Shown here: positions 57,439 to 64,000 of the stretch, piece by piece
Numbering within the stretch: the first letter of the stretch is position 1
Layout of the letters: every line of letters begins with the position of its first letter
Assembly: GCF_012489685.1 (NCBI RefSeq)
Contig: NC_080044.1
Coordinates: 22,610,369-22,674,368, forward strand
Length of the DNA stretch: 64,000 bases
Reading direction: 5' to 3'
Origin: Lotus japonicus
Taxonomy: Eukaryota > Streptophyta > Magnoliopsida > Fabales > Fabaceae
Position numbers and translations under genes: made by a program
Notes under the pieces: model-generated
What the model was told of the DNA's origin: nothing
Seen by the model: the letters and a program-made list of their open reading frames with translations, nothing else
The model's database searches: none

Positions 57439-58645
57439 TGAAGGTATGAAAAACGGTAGAAAGGGGGGGTTTGAATAACGTTTTCAGTATAAAACTTCCA
57501 CCTTAAAGATTTTGACAAATCTTTCGAGAACTTAAGTGCTAAAGATAAGAGATAGAAAAGCACACAAGGATTTTATCCTGGTTCACTTGATAAATCACTC
57601 AAGCTACTCCAGTCCACCCGTTAAGGTGATTTCTTCCTTCTTAGAATGAAGGCAATCCACTAATCAGGTAAGAGTTACAACTGCACTTGAAACCTACAAG
57701 TGACTAACAATTACACTGACTTAGCTCACACTAAGATTCACTCTCTTAGTCTTCTCTAGGATCCGATCAACCTTGATCTCCTAAAGGAACTAAACAAACT
57801 GTTTATCAAAGAATTGTTTACAAGAGATTTGCTTCTAAAAAGCTAATAGTAAACTCAATGAATTTCAGATGAAAGAAAGCTTAGAAGAATTTAAGTTTGT
57901 CTTGCGCGTATGTGAATACTTCTAGCCGTTTCTTTCAGTCTTCAGCCTCTTTATATACTCCAAGGATTAGGGTTGAGCGTTGCATGGGAAATGCTACCGT
58001 TGGAGGGAAGTTCTGGAAAATCCAGCTTCTGCTGTGTCTGAGACTGTTAGGTAGGTCGTCAGGAAGGTACAGTTGCTTTTGTACTTGGATAGCGACTTGA
58101 CCTTTAAACCTAGGAGACTTCTGATCAGGGGATGCTTCATATTGGAACTTGTGAAGCCGGTTGATCAGAGTCAGAGGGAAAGCCCAGATCCTCTGACCAT
58201 TGTTTCTTCTGATTCTGAACTCAGAGGGAAGAACATGGTCTTCAGAGTATCTTGCTTCTGGACATCAGAGTTTCCACTATTCAGCTTCTGGATCTTCAGA
58301 GTCTTCTACACCATCAGAATATCTGAGCCTTCAGTGTTTCTTGGTTATCAGACTTTCTGGATCTTCAGAGCTTCTAGTGACTGAGTCCACATCAGAGTTT
58401 GTATAACTTCAGAACTTCTGAAGCTTTTCCACTGTTCATACTGAACATGGTGAATGCGAAAGCGTTGCTTGGGTTGCTCTTTATACACAGTGCTTCTGAT
58501 TTGTGTGAGATTGAGTTGAGGTCAGAGCCTGTAAATAGCACACTCAGAAAAACACGTTAGAGTACCACAATTGTTCATATCAAAAGGTTAACTTGTAATC
58601 ATCAAAACATAGAGTTGTACTACTAGATCAAAACTTGATCTTACA
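57439..58645 (-). repeat. 5' LTR of the Sirevirus (1207 bp)
   Basis: In element orientation TGTAAGATCAAG to CATACCTTCA. It borders the primer-binding site. Confidence 0.95.
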
Positions 58646-58650
58646 GGCTC

Positions 58651-58945
58651 GGCACATGTCAAAAGTTACGGTTCAAGGCACGTGCGCGACTATGGCGAGG
58701 CGAGCACAATCCAGCGTCATCGCCGCAAGATTACTTGTGGACTCAAGTCGCGGAGGAAGTGTGGCGAGGTGCTCAGAATTTTAAATTCTTAAAAGCTTTA
58801 AAATTACTAAGCCATGTTGGCAGTTGCTCTTTATTCCTGTGCCTTATATTTGGCATTAGGTAGTTTCTTACGTCCATCGCCTCGTCTCTTTTGTTTAAAG
58901 ACACACTTAGCTCTCATGCTTCGAGCTCGGTGTCTTGTGGACTTG
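58651..58945 (+). other. Gag-only element, 3' end before the LTR
   Basis: Non-coding DNA between the Sirevirus duplication and the 3' LTR. TGTGGACT is repeated directly at the LTR edge. No polypurine tract is apparent. Confidence 0.55.
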
Positions 58946-59265
58946 TGGACTGGGCGAGACCCCAGGGTCCCTCGCCCAGGGGCGCTGGCCTAAGGCGAGG
59001 ATCGCATCAGGGACTTGGGCTTTTGTCCCGAAGGCCCAACTGGCCCATTAGGATGACTTAGAAGCGCTAGGCCCAACTCCCCCAACTATAAATAGGGGAG
59101 GGATACCGATTGTAAGGGACTCTTGGCTCATTTGAGAAATAACAAGCTTGAAATTCAGTTACTTTCTCTCTCTAAGCAGTTACACTCTCACTCTCTCTAG
59201 GAATCTCACATCACGTTCCTTACACCTTAGGTACTATACCTCATCTCAATGTTCATGATGGAACA
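58946..59265 (+). repeat. 3' LTR of the gag-only element (320 bp)
   Basis: Matches 34041-34360 with four substitutions and has the same TATA box at 59086-59095. Confidence 0.88.
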
Positions 59266-59954
59266 TCAGAATCTAGACCATTCACTTCAGAACTTCAGGT
59301 CGTTAGAGTGGAAGCAGTTGATGTTCAGAAACAACTTTCTTTGGGTCTTCAGAATCTTCAAGTCTTCAGAGTCTTTGACTTTTCTTACAGAACTTCTGGT
59401 CTTCAGAGTCTTCAACACTTGATTCTTCAAAACCCATCATCAGAGCTTTTATCTTCAGAACACTAAAGCATGGACTACCGTTCATCAGAACGTAGTGAGT
59501 GCAGAAGCGCATTATTGGTCAACACTTGGTCTTTGACTTCTGATGAATTCCACTTTCAATCAGAATCAGAACCTGTTTGCCAAACACTTAAAAGACAAAT
59601 GTTAGAGTACCAAAGTTGTTCATACACAAAATATATAATTGTTATAATCAAAACCTAGAGATGTACAACAGAACCAAATCTTGGTCTAACAATGAGGCAT
59701 TACCGTGGTGGCCAATGAGAACAACGAGTTGATTCCCACTCGCCAAGTGACGAAATGAAGGGTTTGTATTGATTACCGAAGGTTGAATTCGGTAACTAGG
59801 AAGGACCATTTTCCTTTTACTTTTAGTGATCAAATGTTAGATAAGTTGGCTGGGCATCGTTACTATTATATTTTAGATGGTTATTCCGGGCACAACCAAA
59901 TTTTTGTTTCACCAGAAGACCAAGAAAAGACAGCATTCACTTGCCCAATTGTCT

Positions 59955-60659
59955 TTTCTAGTTTCCTTTCTTATTTGTTATGTTTTCTCTGTTCTTGCCC
60001 ACTATGGCATTGTTTTTAGTAACCTCTGTATTGTGTTTTGGGTGGTTTCAAACCATCCCTTTATTCAATAATATATATCAACTCTAAAAAAAAACATGAT
60101 GCCTGTTTGAAACTGTTTTCTTTGTGGATACTTGTGCTGTTTTGGGGGAGTGATTGTATGTTCGGGGAAGAAAAGAGGAGACTTCGGTCTTTAGAGTGTT
60201 TCTTGAGGAAATAAGTTAATGTGAGTCCACATGGGTCCATCTTCGACCCTACGCCAAATATATCTCTATGGAGGATCCTGACTCACTTGCACTTCTTGGT
60301 TATGTGTTGAATTCACTCTTTGTTTGATCTGGTTGACTTGAATTTCTTGAGACTGGTAGATTTTATTGGATTTCAGAGTTTGGATTCATTTTGTCCCAAG
60401 TTGACCCTTTTGATCCCTTGTGGGGCTTTTGGTACCTATGTCTTGTTGGGCTGATTATTTGGTGGTTTGAATGGGGAGTTGTGGTCCTAAGGTCATTGTG
60501 GAGCTGGGAAGTAAAGTCTGCAATTTTCACTTGACCCTAAGTGTAAATTGAAAAGTGAAAAAGTTTGGAAAAAAGAAAAAAAAAAATCTCCTTGTCAAAA
60601 TTGGAGTTCTAAAAAAGAAAAAAAAATTCTGAAATAAAAGGGGTTAAGAGACTTGTTTA
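59955..60659. other. No gene; possible LINE 3' end and retroelement debris
   Basis: 59955-60095 ends in TTCAATAATATATATCA followed by an A run, like the 3' end of a polyadenylated LINE or transcript (weak). After that is debris with A-rich repeats near 60570-60630. Nothing coding is supported. Confidence 0.35.
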
Positions 60660-62640
60660 AAATGTTAAAATGTTATTAAATATCATTTTGTATATTATGA
60701 AATCATAGGCAAATAATTAGACAAAATTATAGTTTTTATTTTGAAAGAACAAAATTATAGTTATTTTTACTAAAGATAAGTTAGGAAAATAATTTAAAAA
60801 ATGATTGAATCTTTTTCTTTAAAAGAAAAAATGATTGAAACCTTTTATTTTTCCATATGTAAGGAAGTTTGGAAATATAAGAACTTATTTAATTTGCATT
60901 AATAAGATTAAAAAGGTAAAATTAATTAACGAAATTTTTTACAAAATATGTTTAGATGGATACCACATGTAATATGTTAAGGAAATCTGATTTTTTTTTT
61001 TTTATAAATCTTAGTATATACTATTAACTATATTATTAAAAATATCAATAATTTAGATATTATATATTATTTTAGTTATTTTCTTTAAGAAAAATGAAGT
61101 ATAACTCATACAGTGTTTTAAAATTTTAAACTTTCTATGTTTAAAAGTAAATAATAAACATTAATTGAATATAAGTATGAAAGTTTTGATATATCATAAC
61201 TCAATTAATTAATCTTCATGAGACTATAAAGTAAATATTAATTCAAGAAATATTTTACAATATCCTTATTATGTAACGCTTCAACTTTCTGTTAAGTTCA
61301 AACGCCTTCATCGTCTATTTTATTTAGAATGATAACAAATTTTAAGGGACTCTAAATACAATCTTCTTTTCAACTCTGATCAAAATCTTCCCGTTGAAGA
61401 ATCACACTTTTAGATTTTGGCAATATCTCCTCTTGATACGATCTTCAATTTTCTTCCTAAGCTCCTTTATCATCGTAGAGTCAGACGATGATATCCTTTC
61501 TCGAGCTTTGTCCTTTCCTTGTGTAGACGATCCTTGCAGATATGACTTTTCCTTAAAGAGATCGTCTGAGCGGAAGACTGATTACTTAGACTGTCATTGT
61601 TTATCCCAAATTCCAATTTATTTAATATCTAAGATAAACTAGTTGATCATAAGTTCTCAGTCTTTGACTAGACTTGTTTGTACTAAAATTCAACCATATG
61701 AAGTTCCAAGATGTGGGGTGCACCATCTCCACAAAATTGGAAGATTCCTTTATGGTCATTCCTCTTAGCATTGACTCCTGCATTAAATTGCATACTCTTG
61801 GCATAACTCATGCATTAAATGGCATATTCTTACAAAAAACAAATTTAGTTGTTTATGGCATGGTATCCGACACATTAAATATGTTTCTTATCCATGTGTT
61901 TATTTAGATTTAATGGGACAATTAATTTTTTTTTTCGAATTCAAATTCTTTCTACGTTTGTCAACCACCATCCACTCCCAATGAGCTGCTTCAGGACATT
62001 TAATTTGCTAAACTACTAGAGCTTGAAATTTGGCCAACATCATGACCTTGTCCCCTCAAGAATTAATTACTTTTGAGCGTCTCTTACAAAAAAGGTGCCC
62101 TAGTCGCCTTGGTGGAATGCATTGAAGAAAGGAATCCACTCTCCCTTTAAGTCTTCTGCTTCTCTCTAATAACGAAAAAAAAACTATTTTAGAAAGCAAA
62201 GCTACAACTCTTCAGTCTAAGCTATCTAAGCTATAGATATATTTATCTAAATTATCGATATTTTAATAATATAGTTAATATTATTTATTAAGGTTGTATA
62301 AAAAAAACTTTCAGATTTCCCCTACCATTACATGTGGTAACCACCCAAACATTTTTTTTTAAAAATATCATTCATTAATTTTTACATTTTAATCTTAATA
62401 ATACTATTTAAATAAGTTCTTATATTTCCAAAACTCCTTAAATATGTTCAAACTAAATTTATTGTTTAATTTAAAACATTGAAAGTTTCATTCTTTTTCG
62501 CATTAAGAAAAAAGCTTCAATCATTTGAAAAAATGTGTATAAGTTATAATTCGCTTTTTAGTAAGAATAGCTATAATTTTGTACGATATTTTTCTAAATT
62601 TTCTACGATTTTATAACATATTAATAATATTTTCACGATT
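60660..62640. mobile_element. Element with long (~400 bp) terminal inverted repeats
   Basis: The segment at about 60668-61062 matches the reverse complement of 62236-62640 imperfectly along its length; both contain TTTGGAAATATAAGAACTTATTTAA and ACCACATGTAAT in opposite orientation. The spacer is about 1.17 kb and holds a copy of the dispersed repeat. Long inverted arms with no transposase fit a non-autonomous MULE-like or foldback element. I could not place the exact ends or a target duplication. Confidence 0.6.
61514..62073 (+). repeat. Dispersed repeat, copy 2
   Basis: Matches 29064-29648. Here it is the central part of the long-inverted-repeat element, so copy 1 is probably a deleted relative. 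Confidence 0.8.
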
Positions 62641-63130
62641 AAGCCTTTCAAATTTCTCCAAATATTTTTGTACGACCGATTATAAATTGCACTCTTAAGA
62701 GTTACAAGCAGGATAGTGTTGAAGATTCATATTCGAAAACAACGAATGTGATTTTATAATGATGTTTTTATCAATTTTTAATTAACACTTAATTATTTTA
62801 TTTTCTTATATTTGTGTAGTATTTTAATTATTTATTTGTGCCGTAAATATTTCAGCCATACATGTTACAGGTTCAATACTAGTACTATTAATAAATGTAA
62901 TTGTTAGGCGATGCACATATTCATCTATAATGCTTTATAGAATTTATTAATATATGTTATTTTCATTAATTCAACATTAAAATAATTTTAACATTAAAAA
63001 TTATGACAATTATAAATTTCTAAATATAAAATACCACTAAATGGGTTCTCCATCACGATCAATTCTATGAATTTAGTTTCACACCCAACTTTTGGGGCAC
63101 AATGCTTTTTCATTGTAGCTTTCAATGGCA
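62641..63130. other. AT-rich, no gene recognised
   Basis: Non-coding DNA up to the Cassandra target duplication. Confidence 0.5.
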
Positions 63131-63224
63131 ACATGTGTAACATTCCGATCTGACGACTGACTTCACGGTAACAACACGAGTCTTTTCAGCGCGCTTTCTT
63201 CTCACTTGCGCGCTTCCCGAGAAA

Positions 63225-63299
63225 ACTTCCCAGGTGGTCACCCATTCCAATATTACTCCAAGGCTAGCACACTTAACCATGGAGTTCTTATGAGTTGGG
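63225..63299 (-). other. 5S-rRNA-like segment in the 3' LTR
   Basis: On the minus strand this has AGAACTCCATGGTTAAGTGTG and GGGTGACCACCTGGGAAGT, matching the A/C-box region and 3' part of plant 5S rRNA with substitutions. It is derived from 5S, not a functional gene. Confidence 0.85.
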
Positions 63300-63584
63300 C
63301 TCCCTAAAAGAAGATGCATCTTGTTGTTATGAGGAGTACCAATCAAATCATTTATGCCCTCCTCAACTGTATAGTCCATCCCTATACAGTCTCGAAATAC
63401 CTCTGTTCGGGTGTGAGATCGGTTCATTCATGTGCTCCTCCGCCTAGAAGCCTGCCAGGAGCCGCTCCTTGTCCGTGCCTCACTGCACCGGCGATCACTC
63501 CCCGCCCTCGTCGGCCCCGGGCGTCACAGGCCCACCAGCTTCCGCTTGGTTCGTCCCCGAACCACACCGTACTGGGTGAGGTCG

Positions 63585-63596
63585 GCTCTGATACCA
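63585..63596 (-). other. Primer-binding site of Cassandra
   Basis: TGGTATCAGAGC on the minus strand, two bases inside the 5' LTR (63599-63992). Confidence 0.9.
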
Positions 63597-63687
63597 TTTG
63601 TAACATCCCGATCTGACGACTGGCCTCACGGTAACAACACGAGTCTTTTCAGCGCGCTTTGTCCCCACTTGCGCACTTTCCGAGAAA

Positions 63688-63762
63688 ACTTCCCAGGAGG
63701 TCACCCATCCCAATATTACTCCAAAGCTAGCACACTTAACCATGGAGTTCTTATGAGTTGGG
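63688..63762 (-). other. 5S-rRNA-like segment in the 5' LTR
   Basis: Same segment in the other LTR, here GATGGGTGACCTCCTGGGAAGT-like (GGGATGGGTGACCTCC), slightly closer to 5S than the other copy. Confidence 0.85.
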
Positions 63763-64000
63763 CCCCCGAAAAGAAGATGCATCTTGTTGTTATGAGTAAT
63801 ACCAATCAAGTCATTTATGCCCTCCTCAACTGTATAATCCATCCCTATACAGTCTCGGAATACCTCTTGTTCGAGTGTGAGATCGGTTCATTCATGTGCC
63901 CCTCCGCCTAGAAGCCTTCCAGGAGCTGCTCCTTGTCCGTGCCTCACTGCACCGGCGATCACTCCCCGCCCTCGTCGGCCCCGGGCGTCACAACATGTCG

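Larger units (their letters stand above)
46509..58645 (-). mobile_element. Full-length Sirevirus-type Ty1/copia element
   Basis: LTRs of 1207 and 1211 bp flank 9.7 kb, with perfect GGCTC duplications at 46504-46508 and 58646-58650. The LTRs differ at about six positions plus a G-run length change, so roughly 0.5%, the youngest insertion here. Sirevirus-like marks: initiator-Met primer site, gag with a long coiled-coil C-terminus, a third ORF after pol, and several polypurine tracts before the 3' LTR. Pol is open, gag is not. Confidence 0.95.
34041..59265 (+). mobile_element. Non-autonomous gag-only Ty3/gypsy element (Tat-like)
   Basis: Identical-length 320-bp LTRs (34041-34360, 58946-59265), a primer-binding site and decayed gag and protease, then no RT, RNase H or integrase, and a long antisense ORF near the 3' end. 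Flanking 5-mers are TCAGC and TCAGA. LTRs differ at four positions of 320. Removing three later insertions leaves about 7.8 kb. The gag type, protease style and antisense ORF match the Tat group. It resembles the gag-only (TR-GAG) class of non-autonomous plant elements. No clear polypurine tract precedes the 3' LTR. Confidence 0.85.
33256..59691 (-). mobile_element. Old Sirevirus-type solo LTR, split by the gag-only gypsy element
   Basis: The left part (33256-34040) starts CGAAGGTATGATAAACACTAG, the decayed counterpart of TGAAGGTATGAAAAACGG. The right part (59271-59691) ends GGTCTAACA. Joined, they are 1206 bp, the length of the intact LTRs at 46509 and 57439 (1211 and 1207). The flanking 5-mers are AGGAG and ATGAG, a duplication with one change. 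The first base of the terminal TG has become C. Confidence 0.8.
32935..59954 (+). pseudogene. Athila-like Ty3/gypsy RT fragment, split by a 26-kb insertion
   Basis: Part 1 (32935-33255) reads in broken frames as the region before and at the start of a gypsy RT, with SLGWKISDIKGI and then MKEVVKKEIIKLLDAG to VVPKKG. Part 2 (59697-59954) continues at the next residues (TVVANENNELIPTRQVT, then DHFPFTFSDQMLDKLAGH, LDGYSGHNQI, PEDQEKTAFTCP). The YxDD active-site region is absent and stops and frameshifts are present. The gap between the parts is exactly the nested block, which dates this fragment as the oldest layer on the right. Confidence 0.8.
63136..63992 (-). mobile_element. Complete Cassandra TRIM retrotransposon
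   Basis: Two LTRs (63136-63528, 393 bp; 63599-63992, 394 bp) with TGTAACAT..GGGCGTCACA ends flank only 70 bp, and ACATG duplications lie at 63131-63135 and 63993-63997. Each LTR contains a 5S-rRNA-like segment, the defining mark of Cassandra. No coding capacity, as in all TRIMs. LTRs differ at roughly 6% of positions by eye, so the insertion is older than the Sirevirus or Tekay-like one. The ORFs across it are spurious. Confidence 0.92.

Noticed and set aside
60660..61260. AT-rich stretch as a replication origin or scaffold region
   Set aside because: The composition is explained by the inverted-repeat arm; no specific signal was seen.
63225..63762. Functional 5S rRNA genes
   Set aside because: Only part of 5S is present, with many substitutions, inside LTRs of a TRIM.
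63122..63911. ORFs in the last 900 bases
   Set aside because: They translate Cassandra LTRs, which are non-coding in every known copy.

Overview
The window is nuclear DNA of a flowering plant, most likely a dicot and possibly a legume (the lineage is inference from element style). It holds plant-type LTR retrotransposons (a Tekay-like chromovirus, a Sirevirus-type Ty1/copia, a Tat-like Ty3/gypsy and a Cassandra TRIM), a CACTA DNA transposon, a tRNA-derived SINE, a 14-3-3 gene fragment with introns, and an S-protein-homolog gene. Almost everything is mobile-element DNA. The only intact host-type gene I can support is the small secreted S-protein homolog at 28361-28756.

Left block (872-27230) is a stack of insertions, each read from its target-site duplication (TSD). 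A SINE (15-bp TSD) was hit by a chromovirus-like LTR, now solo (TSD GCTAC, 1007-27200). That LTR was hit by a CACTA element (TSD GTA, 1444-25007). The CACTA element carries a decayed piece of a 14-3-3 gene and received a solo Tekay-like LTR (2027-10227, TSD AGGAT), itself holding a second solo LTR (3125-7274, TSD CCGGG), and a full Tekay-like element (12397-24373, minus strand).

Middle (27231-33255): AT-rich DNA, the S-protein homolog, a dispersed repeat, LTR-like leaders with a cluster of 14-bp palindromes, a 279-bp tandem duplication and a decayed Athila-like reverse-transcriptase fragment.

Right block (33256-59691) splits that reverse transcriptase. An old Sirevirus-type solo LTR was entered by a 25-kb insertion whose core is a non-autonomous gypsy element (34041-59265): 320-bp LTRs, gag and protease remnants, no RT or integrase, and a long antisense ORF. 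Three younger insertions sit inside it: a solo Sirevirus LTR (35220-36475), a solo Tekay-like LTR (38969-42987) and a nearly intact Sirevirus (46509-58645) with intact pol, an extra 963-codon ORF and a small antisense coiled-coil ORF with its own TATA box. The tail holds a long-inverted-repeat element (about 60660-62640) and a complete Cassandra TRIM (63136-63992).

The observation I rate highest is a roughly 160-codon ORF inside the LTR of the Tekay-like family. Two divergent LTR copies keep it open, most codon differences between them are synonymous from the first ATG onward, and it ends in a hydrophobic-acidic motif that resembles a SUMO-interacting motif.
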